Positions 1 to 7,603 of a stretch of DNA of 64,000 bases are shown here, one piece after another; within the stretch, counting starts at the first letter, position 1; every line of letters begins with the position of its first letter. The notes under the pieces were generated by a model. It was given only the letters and a program-made list of their open reading frames with translations, did not search any database and had not been told where the DNA came from. The position numbers were made by a program, and so were the translations under genes. Source of the stretch: Selenomonadales bacterium 4137-cl (lineage in GTDB: Bacteria; Bacillota; Negativicutes; Sporomusales; UBA7701); contig JAUOZS010000001.1 in NCBI GenBank assembly GCA_032334055.1, forward strand, positions 1,586,501 through 1,650,500, given 5' to 3'.

Positions 1-404
1 AGGCCCAGGCGCTTGAGAAGAAGCTCCGCAAAGAGGAATTCACCCTCGACGACTTCCTCGACCAGCTCCAGCAGGTCCGCAAGCTCGGCTCCCTCGACCA
101 GATCCTCGGCATGATCCCCGGGATGGGCGGCCTCACCAAAAAGCTCCAGGGCGCCGAACTCGACGAAAAGCAGCTCAAGCAGGTCGAAGCCATCATCCGC
201 TCGATGACCCGGAAAGAGCGCCGCGACCCCAACATCATCAACGGCAGCCGCCGTAAGCGCATCGCCGCCGGCAGCGGCACCCGCGTCCAGGACGTCAACC
301 GCCTCCTGAAGCAGTTCGTCGACGCCCGCAAGATGATGAAGCAGCTCCAGCAGCACCAGAAAAGCGGCAAAAAAGGCGGTTTCAAGCTGCCTTTCATGCG
401 ATAA
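1..404 (+). CDS. ffh: Signal recognition particle protein Ffh, 3' end (partial)
   Basis: The open frame enters from the left edge (first full codon at base 3), so only the C-terminal methionine-rich M domain is present. That domain binds 4.5S RNA and the hydrophobic signal sequence of nascent membrane proteins. Visible marks are the methionine-rich stretch with GMIPGMGG near the start, the SMTRKER and RKRIAAGSG segments typical of the RNA-binding helices, and a basic, Met/Gln-rich tail ending in FMR. The GTPase (NG) domain lies outside the window. rpsP follows after 43 bases, the usual Firmicutes order, so co-transcription is likely. Identification rests on motif recognition and position. Confidence 0.95.
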   Translation, partial: AQALEKKLRKEEFTLDDFLDQLQQVRKLGSLDQILGMIPGMGGLTKKLQGAELDEKQLKQVEAIIRSMTRKERRDPNIINGSRRKRIAAGSGTRVQDVNRLLKQFVDARKMMKQLQQHQKSGKKGGFKLPFMR

Positions 405-447
405 AACCCCGCATATTGGTTATTTTATAAAGGAGGTGAATTGTAAC

Positions 448-729
448 ATGGCGGTTAAAATCCGACTCAAACGCATGGGCGCCAAGAAAAGCCCCTTCTA
501 CCGCGTAGTCGTTGCCGACGCCCGTTCCCCGCGCGACGGCAGGTTCATCGAAGCCCTCGGCCACTACGACTCCACTACCGAGCCGGCCATCATCAAAATC
601 GATGAGGAAAAGGCCATCGAGTGGCTGCAGAAAGGCGCGCAACCCACCGACACCGTTAAAGACCTTTTCGGTCAGGCCGGTATCATGAAAAAGTGGGATG
701 AAGTCAAGCGCACCAAGAAAGAAGCGTGA
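448..729 (+). CDS. rpsP: 30S ribosomal protein S16
   Basis: S16 is a small assembly protein of the 30S subunit. The product is 93 residues and begins [11 protein letters not shown], followed by [14 protein letters not shown], the family's hallmark N-terminus. A GTG at 436 is in frame, but it lies inside the AGGAGGTG ribosome binding site (431-438). The ATG at 448, nine bases after that site, is therefore taken as the start. khpA follows after six bases, and the run ffh-rpsP-khpA-ylqD-rimM-trmD appears to be one transcript. Codons are strongly C-ending, as in the neighbours up to lepB. Confidence 0.97.
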   Translation: MAVKIRLKRMGAKKSPFYRVVVADARSPRDGRFIEALGHYDSTTEPAIIKIDEEKAIEWLQKGAQPTDTVKDLFGQAGIMKKWDEVKRTKKEA

Positions 730-735
730 TAACTA

Positions 736-963
736 ATGAAAGAACTGATAGAAGTTATCGCCAAATCCCTCGTTAAAAACCCCGGCCAGGTCAGCGTCAC
801 GGCCAATGAAGACAAGGGCGTCACCGTCTACGAGATCAGGGTCGCGCCGGAGGACATGGGCAAGGTCATCGGCAAGCAGGGCCGCATCGCCAAAGCGCTG
901 CGCACCGTCGTCAAAGCCGCGGCCACCCGTGAAAACCAGCGGGTCATGGTGGAAATCATCTGA
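736..963 (+). CDS. khpA: KH-domain RNA-binding protein KhpA (YlqC)
   Basis: A 75-residue protein consisting essentially of one type II KH domain. The GxxG nucleic-acid-binding loop is visible as GKQG within VIGKQGRIAKALR, in the middle of the protein. In Firmicutes KhpA binds RNA, can pair with KhpB (Jag), and has been linked to cell elongation and RNA metabolism; this is family knowledge. It sits between rpsP and ylqD as in Bacillus. The ATG start lies six bases after the rpsP stop, with no strong Shine-Dalgarno of its own, which suggests translational coupling to rpsP. Confidence 0.93.
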   Translation: MKELIEVIAKSLVKNPGQVSVTANEDKGVTVYEIRVAPEDMGKVIGKQGRIAKALRTVVKAAATRENQRVMVEII

Positions 964-979
964 AAAGGTGCTGAAAAAA

Positions 980-1387
980 ATGGAAAGCATGACTTTGAAA
1001 TGCCCGGTGGCCGTCAAGGCCAAAGTCACCGAGCAGCTCAAGGCCCAGATGGCGGCCGAGATCCAGGACGCCATCCGCAAAGCCGACATGGAGCTGCAGC
1101 AGATCGAATTCCATGCCAAGCGCGTCATGACCGAGCAGGCCAAGGTGGACGCCCAGGGCCTCACCGCCCTGCGTCAGCAGATCGACGCCGAGAAAGCCAA
1201 GCGGGTCGAATTCAAGACCCACATGACCGAGAAGCTCAAGGAAACGGCGGCGCTCGAAATCGGCTCGGAAGTCGTTCAGGGCACCATGGAAAGATCGGTC
1301 ACGGTCAGCGTCGGCGACAATCTGCATGAAATAATGGGCGCCGAGATTTTGCTCGAAGACGGCAAGATCATCGCTTTCCGCTCCTAG
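980..1387 (+). CDS. ylqD: YlqD family protein
   Basis: A 135-residue protein of the YlqD family, whose molecular role is unknown. The N-terminus (MESMTLKCPVAVKAKVTEQ) leads into a long, charged, Gln/Ala/Lys-rich helical stretch of about 80 residues with coiled-coil character. A short beta-rich tail follows (VSVGDNLHEIMGAEILLEDGKI). The frame is open well upstream, overlapping khpA, but ATG 980 is preceded by AAGGTG at 965-970 and gives the usual family start. Placement between khpA and rimM matches the Bacillus order. Whether it acts in ribosome biogenesis is only a guess from its neighbours. Confidence 0.85.
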   Translation: MESMTLKCPVAVKAKVTEQLKAQMAAEIQDAIRKADMELQQIEFHAKRVMTEQAKVDAQGLTALRQQIDAEKAKRVEFKTHMTEKLKETAALEIGSEVVQGTMERSVTVSVGDNLHEIMGAEILLEDGKIIAFRS

Positions 1388-1389
1388 CC

Positions 1390-1893
1390 ATGACTGACGC
1401 GAAACTCATAACGATAGGCAAGGCAGTTGCCCCGCACGGCGTGCGGGGTGACGTTCGTGTTATCCCGCTGACCGATTTCCCCGACCGCTTCCTCACCATG
1501 AAAGAAGTCAGGCTGGAGGACGGCCGCGTCCTTGCCGTCGAAAGCGCCAAATTCCATAAGCAATTCGTCATCCTGAAGTTCCGCGGCCTTGACGACCGCG
1601 ACGCCGTCGATAACCTGCGCGGCAAGCTCCTCGTGGTAAACCGCGAGGAACTCGTCAAGCTGCCTGAAGGCCACTACTACATCTTCGACATCGTCGGCCT
1701 CAAAGTCTACGACGAAACCGGCGCCTGCCTCGGCACCGTTACCGACGTCATCTCCACCGGATCGAACGACGTCTACATCGCCGAGCAGGAAGGCAAAAAG
1801 CCGCTGCTCATCCCCGCCCTCAAGGACGTCGTTCGCGAGATCGACGTACCCGGCGGACGGATGACAGTAAGATTGCAGGAAGAATGGGATTGA
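1390..1893 (+). CDS. rimM: Ribosome maturation factor RimM
   Basis: RimM binds S19 and the 30S head and is needed for late 16S rRNA processing and head assembly. The 167-residue product starts with [18 protein letters not shown], the family's N-terminal signature of the beta-barrel RimM domain. A PRC-barrel domain follows in the second half ([16 protein letters not shown] and [14 protein letters not shown]). Length is normal. The gene starts two bases after ylqD and is followed one base later by trmD, so the three are almost certainly translated from one message. Confidence 0.96.
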   Translation: MTDAKLITIGKAVAPHGVRGDVRVIPLTDFPDRFLTMKEVRLEDGRVLAVESAKFHKQFVILKFRGLDDRDAVDNLRGKLLVVNREELVKLPEGHYYIFDIVGLKVYDETGACLGTVTDVISTGSNDVYIAEQEGKKPLLIPALKDVVREIDVPGGRMTVRLQEEWD

Positions 1894-1894
1894 C

Positions 1895-2638
1895 ATGCGC
1901 ATCGACATAGTCTCGCTCTTCCCCGAAATGTTTGACGGCCCCCTCGGCCACAGCATCATAAAAAGGGCCTGCGACGCCGGCCTCCTGAGCATCGGCGTCG
2001 TCAACCCCCGCGACTTCGCGGAGGGCAAGCACCGCATCGTCGACGACACCCCCTTCGGCGGCGGCTCGGGCATGGTCATGAAGCCTGACCCGCTATTTCT
2101 GGCCGTAGAGAGCCTCACCGGCGAGCCTGCCGGCCGCCGGCGCGTTATCCTTCTCTGTCCGGGCGGCAACCGTCTTGACCAGGCCAAGGTGCGCGAACTG
2201 GCCGGCTACGACCACCTCGTCCTCGTCTGCGGCCACTACGAAGGCGTCGACGAACGGGTCAAGGAGCACCTCGTCGACGAAGCCGTCTCGATCGGCGACT
2301 ATGTCCTCACCGGCGGCGAGCTGCCGGCCATGGTCGTCACCGACGCCGTCGCCCGCCTGATTCCCGGTGTGCTTGGCGCCGCTGACGCCGCCGAACACGA
2401 CTCCTTTGCCGCCGGCCTCCTCGAATACCCGCAGTACACGCGGCCCCGCGAATTTCGCGGCTGGGAGGTCCCCGAGATCCTCGTCTCGGGCGATCACGCC
2501 AAAATCGCCCGCTGGCGCCGCAAGGAATCGCTCAGGCGGACTTTAGCCGTCCGCCCCGACCTGCTCGACAAAATCGAGCTTGAAGGCCTTGACGCCGTTT
2601 TGCTCAGGGAAATTCTCGCCGAACGGGAGGGAGGCTGA
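1895..2638 (+). CDS. trmD: tRNA (guanine-N1-)-methyltransferase TrmD
   Basis: TrmD methylates G37 at N1 in tRNAs reading CNN, UGG and GGG-type codons, preventing +1 frameshifting. The 247-residue product begins [17 protein letters not shown]. It carries [10 protein letters not shown] (about residues 113-122) and the trefoil-knot SAM site around [12 protein letters not shown], both diagnostic. Length matches the family. It starts one base after the rimM stop. Leucine codons show the local bias: my hand count gives about 16 CTC against 6 CTG, the opposite of genes after 4.4 kb. Confidence 0.97.
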   Translation: MRIDIVSLFPEMFDGPLGHSIIKRACDAGLLSIGVVNPRDFAEGKHRIVDDTPFGGGSGMVMKPDPLFLAVESLTGEPAGRRRVILLCPGGNRLDQAKVRELAGYDHLVLVCGHYEGVDERVKEHLVDEAVSIGDYVLTGGELPAMVVTDAVARLIPGVLGAADAAEHDSFAAGLLEYPQYTRPREFRGWEVPEILVSGDHAKIARWRRKESLRRTLAVRPDLLDKIELEGLDAVLLREILAEREGG

Positions 2639-2639
2639 T

Positions 2640-3230
<591 letters not shown>

Positions 3231-3233
3231 ATG

Positions 3234-3262
3234 TTGTCATTTCGGTAAACATATGTTATAAT
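3234..3262 (+). promoter_or_regulatory. Sigma-A promoter for rplS
   Basis: TTGTCA (3234-3239) and TATAAT (3257-3262) are separated by exactly 17 bases, a near-consensus housekeeping promoter. It starts within four bases of the upstream methyltransferase stop codon. Transcription would begin near 3269 and give a leader of roughly 60 bases before rplS. Confidence 0.85.
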
Positions 3263-3264
3263 CC

Positions 3265-3331
3265 ATCTGTGTAAAACGGACGGTCCGCTGCCCGCTGCGG
3301 CATGAACGTCTAGTATGAGGAGGAACCACCC
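3265..3331 (+). promoter_or_regulatory. rplS 5' leader, candidate L19 autoregulatory RNA
   Basis: The leader holds CGGTCCGCTG, then a short CCGC...GCGG hairpin, then GCATGAACGTCTAG and the GAGGAGG ribosome binding site. The combination resembles the L19 leader described in low-GC Firmicutes, in which L19 is thought to bind its own mRNA. I recognise it by pattern only; a covariance-model search with the Rfam L19 leader would decide. Confidence 0.45.
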
Positions 3332-3673
3332 TTGGACATTATCAAAGCACTCGAACAGGAGCAAATGCGCAGCGACATCCCCGTATTCAAGCCTGGCGAC
3401 ACTGTCCGGGTCCACGTGAAAGTCGTGGAAGGCACCCGCGAGCGTATCCAGGTTTTCGAAGGCGCCGTCATCAGGCGTCAGGGCAGCGGGGCCCGCGAAA
3501 CCTTCACCGTCCGACGGATATCCTACGGCGTCGGCGTAGAACGCACCTTCCCCGTCCACTCGCCGCGCGTCGAGAAAATCGAAGTGGCGCGCCGCGGCGT
3601 AGTACGCAGAGCCAAGCTCTACTACCTGCGCAACCTGACCGGCAAAGCGGCTAGAATCAAGGAAAAACGCTAG
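3332..3673 (+). CDS. rplS: 50S ribosomal protein L19
   Basis: L19 lies at the 30S-50S interface. The 113-residue product contains [16 protein letters not shown], the [11 protein letters not shown] segment and the [14 protein letters not shown] motif, all characteristic. The start is TTG 3332, set by GAGGAGG at 3317-3323; no better ATG exists. It has its own promoter and a terminator just downstream, so it can be a single-gene transcript, allowing expression separate from the tRNA-modification genes before it. Confidence 0.97.
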   Translation: MDIIKALEQEQMRSDIPVFKPGDTVRVHVKVVEGTRERIQVFEGAVIRRQGSGARETFTVRRISYGVGVERTFPVHSPRVEKIEVARRGVVRRAKLYYLRNLTGKAARIKEKR

Positions 3674-3680
3674 CGAAACT

Positions 3681-3705
3681 GGGACTGGCAGCAGTCCCTT
3701 TTTCT
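3681..3705 (+). terminator. Rho-independent terminator after rplS
   Basis: GGGACTG (3681-3687) pairs perfectly with CAGTCCC (3692-3698) across a four-base loop. TTTTT and a pyrimidine-rich tail follow immediately, so this is a textbook intrinsic terminator. Confidence 0.9.
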
Positions 3706-3776
3706 TCATCTCCGAGCTTTCGGATTTGCCACAAAGCCTTGCGAAAGCAGGCTCCAAACGGCAGGGAGGTATACTG

Positions 3777-4301
3777 TTGAAAAATTCTCTCGGCGAGGAA
3801 ATCAAGGACTGGATTATATCAATTCTGATCGCGGTTGTCCTGGCCTTTTTCATCCGCTATTTCATCGTCGAACTCTATATGGTCGAAGGCCCTTCGATGC
3901 GGCCGACCCTCCTGAACGGCGAACGGCTGGTCGTCAACAAATTCCTTTATCGCTTCAAAAGCCCGGAACGGGGCGAAATAATCGTCTTCCGTTACCCGCG
4001 CGACCCTAGCCGCGACTTCATCAAACGCGTCATCGGCGTGCCGGGCGACACCATTGAAATCAAGGAAGGCCGGGTGTTCGTCAACGGCAAGCTCCAGAAC
4101 GAGACCTATATACTTGAAAAAACCCGGGGCTCTTTCTCGATGGTCACCGTGCCCGCCGGGCATGTATTTGTTATGGGTGACAACCGCAACAACTCGGAGG
4201 ACAGCCGCTTCCGCGACGTGGGATTTGTGTCGTACGAGCTGATCAAGGGCAAGGCGGTGTTCGTTTTCTGGCCGATAGAATACCTCAAGTCCTTGCCGTA
4301 G
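3777..4301 (+). CDS. lepB: Type I signal peptidase
   Basis: LepB removes N-terminal signal peptides from exported proteins at the outer face of the cytoplasmic membrane. The 174-residue product has one N-terminal membrane segment (about residues 12-35). The catalytic serine is in GPSMRP (Ser40), and the general-base lysine is in the RDFIKRVIGVPGD box (Lys83). MGDNRNNSEDSR marks the conserved box E. The frame extends upstream, but TTG 3777 with CAGGGAGGT at 3762-3770 is the best start. Its codon use is intermediate between the C-ending genes before it and the G-ending genes after it. Confidence 0.95.
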   Translation: MKNSLGEEIKDWIISILIAVVLAFFIRYFIVELYMVEGPSMRPTLLNGERLVVNKFLYRFKSPERGEIIVFRYPRDPSRDFIKRVIGVPGDTIEIKEGRVFVNGKLQNETYILEKTRGSFSMVTVPAGHVFVMGDNRNNSEDSRFRDVGFVSYELIKGKAVFVFWPIEYLKSLP

Positions 4302-4401
4302 AGCATCTGACATTCACTATCATTTGCCCTGGCGTTAGCTGACGTTTTTGCGAACATTCGACCCTGACAAATCTCTGACATGGGTTGTGAAGATTAAGAC
4401 G

Positions 4402-5253
4402 ATGCATATCAACTGGTTTCCCGGCCATATGGCCAAGGCTCAGCGGATGATCCGCGAGCAGCTAAAACTGGTGGACGTGGCCATCGAACTGCTGGACGCC
4501 CGCATTCCGGCCGCCAGCGCCAATCCGGTCATCGACGAGGTGGTCGGCGACAAGCCGCGCGTGGTGGTGCTCAATAAGGCTGACCTGGCCGAACCGGAAG
4601 GGACGGAGCGGTGGTTGGCCTTTTTCCGCGCCGCGGGCCGGGAGGCGATCGCGGTCGAGTCGCTGGGCGGCGGCGGGACGAAGCAACTCGCCGCGCGGGT
4701 CGAGAAGGCGGCGGCGCCGATGCTGGCCAAGCTGGCCGCCAAGGGCATCAGGCCGCGGGCGGTGCGGGCGATGATCCTCGGCATCCCGAACGTCGGCAAG
4801 TCGTCGCTGATCAACCGCCTGCTGGGGACGGCGACGGTGCGGACGGGCGACAAGCCGGGCGTGACCCGCGGGCAGCAGTGGCTGAAGATTGGCCGCAACC
4901 TTGAACTGCTGGATACGCCTGGGGTGCTGTGGCCCAAGCTGGAGGATCAGGAGGCGGCCTTCCGCCTGGCGATAACCGGTGCGATCAGCGACGAGGTTTT
5001 CGACCGCGAGAAGGTTGTGGCGGTGTTGCTTGATATGCTGCGCCGCGAGTATCCCGACCGGCTGACGGCCCGTTTCAACCTGACCGGGCCGCTGCCCGAG
5101 GACGGCCTCGAATTGCTGGCGCAGGTAGGAAAACGGCGCGGCTGTCTCAGGGGCGGCGGCGCAGTCGATTACGAGAAGGCGGGACGGATCGTGCTGAGCG
5201 AGTTCCGCGACGGCAAGCTAGGGCGGTATACATTGGATTATCCGCCGGAATAA
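4402..5253 (+). CDS. rbgA: Ribosome biogenesis GTPase RbgA (YlqF)
   Basis: RbgA is a circularly permuted GTPase needed for late 50S assembly in Firmicutes. The 283-residue product opens with INWFPGHMAKA. The GTPase motifs come in permuted order: G4 NKAD (58-61), G1 GIPNVGKSS (127-135), then G3 DTPGV. A C-terminal RNA-binding helical region follows. ATG 4402 gives the usual family start although no clear Shine-Dalgarno precedes it; GTG 4387 is a possible alternative. From this gene onward codons become strongly G-ending. Confidence 0.94.
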   Translation: MHINWFPGHMAKAQRMIREQLKLVDVAIELLDARIPAASANPVIDEVVGDKPRVVVLNKADLAEPEGTERWLAFFRAAGREAIAVESLGGGGTKQLAARVEKAAAPMLAKLAAKGIRPRAVRAMILGIPNVGKSSLINRLLGTATVRTGDKPGVTRGQQWLKIGRNLELLDTPGVLWPKLEDQEAAFRLAITGAISDEVFDREKVVAVLLDMLRREYPDRLTARFNLTGPLPEDGLELLAQVGKRRGCLRGGGAVDYEKAGRIVLSEFRDGKLGRYTLDYPPE

Positions 5254-5255
5254 GG

Positions 5256-5288
5256 GGGCGGCTTCCTTTTGGGGGCCGGCCTTTTTTT
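5256..5288 (+). terminator. Probable intrinsic terminator after rbgA
   Basis: GGGCGGC (5256-5262) can pair with GCCGGCC (5275-5281) with one mismatch, and seven consecutive T follow (5282-5288). The stem is imperfect, but the T run directly behind it supports termination. Confidence 0.55.
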
Positions 5289-5362
5289 ATGGCGGGAGGA
5301 TTTGGGGTATTGGCCAAGAATACTATTAGGACACACAATTTGCGCCGTACGGAGGGAAAGCC

Positions 5363-6154
5363 GTGGCGAAAGGCCGGATGACGGTGGCGGAGGCGGCGGC
5401 GGCACTGACTGCCGACAACGTCGCCCCGGAGACGCTGGAGCTTCTGGGCGCCGATCCGCGGGTGGCCGTGGCCCGGCTGGTGGCCCGCTGGCGCCGCCGG
5501 CGGGAGGCGCTGGCCGCGGAAGAGCGCCGTCTCGATAATCTTTTTAAATACGAACGGGCCCTGTATGAACAGGGCCGTATGCTGGTGGCCGGTGTGGATG
5601 AAGCCGGCCGGGGGCCGTTGGCCGGCCCGGTGGTGGTGGGGGCGGTAATCCTGCCGCCCGGATGCCGCCTGCCCGGGCTCGACGATTCCAAGAAGCTGAC
5701 GGCGGCGGAGCGGGACGACCTGTACGAGCGCATCAAGGCGACGGCGGTGGCGGTGAGCCATGCCGTCGTCGGCGTGGAGGATATCGACCGCATCAACATC
5801 TATCAGGCGACTGTCCAGGGCATGTACGCGGCCGTGGCCGCCCTGACGCCCGCCCCGGAGGCGGTGCTGGTGGACGCGGTGCCGCTTAGGCTGCTTACCA
5901 TGCCCCACCAGCCGATCATCGACGGCGACGCTTTGAGCGCGTCGATTGCCGCCGCCTCGGTCATCGCCAAGGTGGAACGCGACCGGCTGATGGCCGCCCT
6001 TGACGCGGAATACCCGGACTACGGTTTTGCCCGTCACAAGGGCTACGGCACGCCGGAGCACCTGGCGGCCCTGCGCCGCTTGGGACCTTGCGCCATTCAC
6101 CGGCGCAGTTTTGCGCCGGTGAGAGGGGAGGGGAGTCTGTTTGCTGAAGATTAA
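5363..6154 (+). CDS. rnhB: Ribonuclease HII
   Basis: RNase HII cleaves the RNA strand of RNA-DNA hybrids and starts removal of single ribonucleotides from DNA. The 263-residue product has a helical N-terminal extension of about 70 residues, as in Bacillus RnhB. The catalytic DEAGRG box follows (Asp79-Glu80), then DDSKKL, then an acidic residue in LVDAVPL (Asp171). The GTG start at 5363 is preceded by GGAGGG. The next gene begins inside its last 14 bases, which implies translational coupling. Confidence 0.95.
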   Translation: MAKGRMTVAEAAAALTADNVAPETLELLGADPRVAVARLVARWRRRREALAAEERRLDNLFKYERALYEQGRMLVAGVDEAGRGPLAGPVVVGAVILPPGCRLPGLDDSKKLTAAERDDLYERIKATAVAVSHAVVGVEDIDRINIYQATVQGMYAAVAALTPAPEAVLVDAVPLRLLTMPHQPIIDGDALSASIAAASVIAKVERDRLMAALDAEYPDYGFARHKGYGTPEHLAALRRLGPCAIHRRSFAPVRGEGSLFAED

Positions 6155-7292
6155 TCCCGGCATGGCGACCGACCAGGCGACCGCCGCCCCGCTAGGGGCG
6201 CAGGCCGAGGCCGGCGGTCAGGCGGCGTCCTCCCAGGCTGTTTTCCGCAATGCGGTCCAGTTGCTTTCGGATGCCAACATCAAGGCGCTGCTCGACGCCC
6301 TTGGCAAGACTTTAAGTGAGTTCAAGAAGCTTTCCGGCGAGCTGCCTGCAGAGACTGCGCGTGAGGCGCTTAACCTCGGCCGGGCCGCAACGGGAGCGGA
6401 CACCGTTCTGCCCCGCGGCCTGGCGGCGATGGTGCGCGGCGCACGGAGCGGCGGCGAATCGCTGGCCGCTTTCGCGCAGACGCTGGCCGATGCAGCGGTT
6501 TTGGGCGAGCTTTTCCCGGACGGTCTTAAGGCTGAAACGGCGGCGGCGGCGGCCGCCTTCGCCCGTTTGGCCGGCGAGAGCGGTGATTTTACCGCCAGGC
6601 TGCTGACGTTGGTACGCCAGTTGGCCGCCGCCCCGGAGGGCGACGAGACGCTGCTGGCGCTGGCGAAGGTGCTGCTGTCGGAACTGCCGGAGGACATCCA
6701 GGCGCCGGCCGTGCGGGCGGATATCGCCAAGGCGGCCGCGGCGCTGAGCCGTTCCGTTCCGGAGAAGGCGCGCCAGGCAGCCGCGTTTTACAACCTGCCC
6801 GAACTTGAGGAGGCGCTGGTGTGGCAGAAGGTGGCCGACAGCCTGCCGTGGCTGAAGCTGCCCACGGCGACGCTCGAACAGTCGGGCCGGACGCTGCGGG
6901 AGATGGCCGCTGCCATGTCCGCATCGAGGGAGTCGGCCGCGGAGACGCCGGCCGGACAGAAGGTGCTGGTGTTCACCATGCCGGTGTTTTTCGCGGACGG
7001 GCGCGCTTACCCGGCGTATATCCATATTTCCCGCGACCGTGAGCAGGCGGATAACCCCGCCGCGCCGGTGCGCGAGACGTGGCTAAGGATGTGCGTGGCT
7101 ACCGACAACCTCGGTGTGGTTGACATGGTTTTTCATCTTCGCGGCGAGCAGCAGCTCAGCATCCGCGTGACGTTCTCCAGCCGCGAGGCCGGTGAGGAAT
7201 TCCGCGGTGTGCTGCCTGATCTGCGCGGCGCGCTGGCGGATTCGGCGCTGACGGTGGCCGATATCGCCGTCGTGGCTCTGAGCGAAAAGTAA
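6141..7292 (+). CDS. FliK-like C-terminal (Flg_hook) domain protein, YlqG position
   Basis: A 383-residue Ala-rich protein without signal peptide or membrane segments. Most of the length is low-complexity helical sequence. The last 80 residues or so (after about 310) have the pattern of the Flg_hook domain found at the C-terminus of FliK: an ATDNLGVVDMVFHLRG-type segment, then a beta strand, then a helix with a Gly/Ala-rich end. It lies between rnhB and a small FlhB-C-terminal homologue, as ylqG-ylqH do in Bacillus, although the sequence is not FliK itself (a true fliK is at 34690). TTG 6141 is chosen from AGGGGAGGGGAG just upstream. The function is unknown; a substrate-switch partner for the next gene is inference. 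Confidence 0.65.
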   Translation: MLKINPGMATDQATAAPLGAQAEAGGQAASSQAVFRNAVQLLSDANIKALLDALGKTLSEFKKLSGELPAETAREALNLGRAATGADTVLPRGLAAMVRGARSGGESLAAFAQTLADAAVLGELFPDGLKAETAAAAAAFARLAGESGDFTARLLTLVRQLAAAPEGDETLLALAKVLLSELPEDIQAPAVRADIAKAAAALSRSVPEKARQAAAFYNLPELEEALVWQKVADSLPWLKLPTATLEQSGRTLREMAAAMSASRESAAETPAGQKVLVFTMPVFFADGRAYPAYIHISRDREQADNPAAPVRETWLRMCVATDNLGVVDMVFHLRGEQQLSIRVTFSSREAGEEFRGVLPDLRGALADSALTVADIAVVALSEK

Positions 7293-7307
7293 GCGCCGAG
7301 GTGGAGT

Positions 7308-7589
7308 ATGGCCGAATCCGAGAAACGCCGCCGGGAAGCGGTGGCCGTTCGTTATGACAGCAAGGAAGACAAGGCCCCCAAGGTCGTCGCCAAGGGGGCG
7401 GGAATCGTCGCCGACAATATTCTGGCGGCGGCCGAAAAGCATGCTGTTCCCGTTTACCAAAACCGAGCCCTTACGTCCATGCTGATGGCGGTGGACCTGG
7501 ACCGGGAAATCCCGCCCGCCCTCTACAAGGCGGTGGCTGAGGTGCTGGCCTATGTGTACCGCCTAGATCAGAAGCGGCGCAAACGGTAA
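7308..7589 (+). CDS. Free-standing FlhB C-terminal domain homologue (YlqH/EscU-YscU type)
   Basis: A 93-residue cytosolic protein that aligns by eye with the C-terminal tail of the full FlhB encoded at 45585. Shared features are AVAVRYD, APKVVAKG, VPVYQNRALTSMLM (compare VAIVENKPLARTLY) and IPPALYKAVAEVLAYVYRL. It begins just where the FlhB cleavage site would be: the NPTH motif is missing, with RRREAVAVRYD in its place. It is therefore a stand-alone homologue of the self-cleaved FlhB tail, without membrane domain. The ATG start follows GAGGTGGAG. The family is known in many Firmicutes and its role is unclear. Confidence 0.85.
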   Translation: MAESEKRRREAVAVRYDSKEDKAPKVVAKGAGIVADNILAAAEKHAVPVYQNRALTSMLMAVDLDREIPPALYKAVAEVLAYVYRLDQKRRKR

Positions 7590-7603
7590 TCCTGGAGGAT
7601 GCT

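Noticed and set aside
4302..4401. Replication origin at the GC-skew minimum
   Set aside because: No dnaA, dnaN or other origin-associated genes and no DnaA-box cluster seen; a rearrangement boundary explains the skew more simply.
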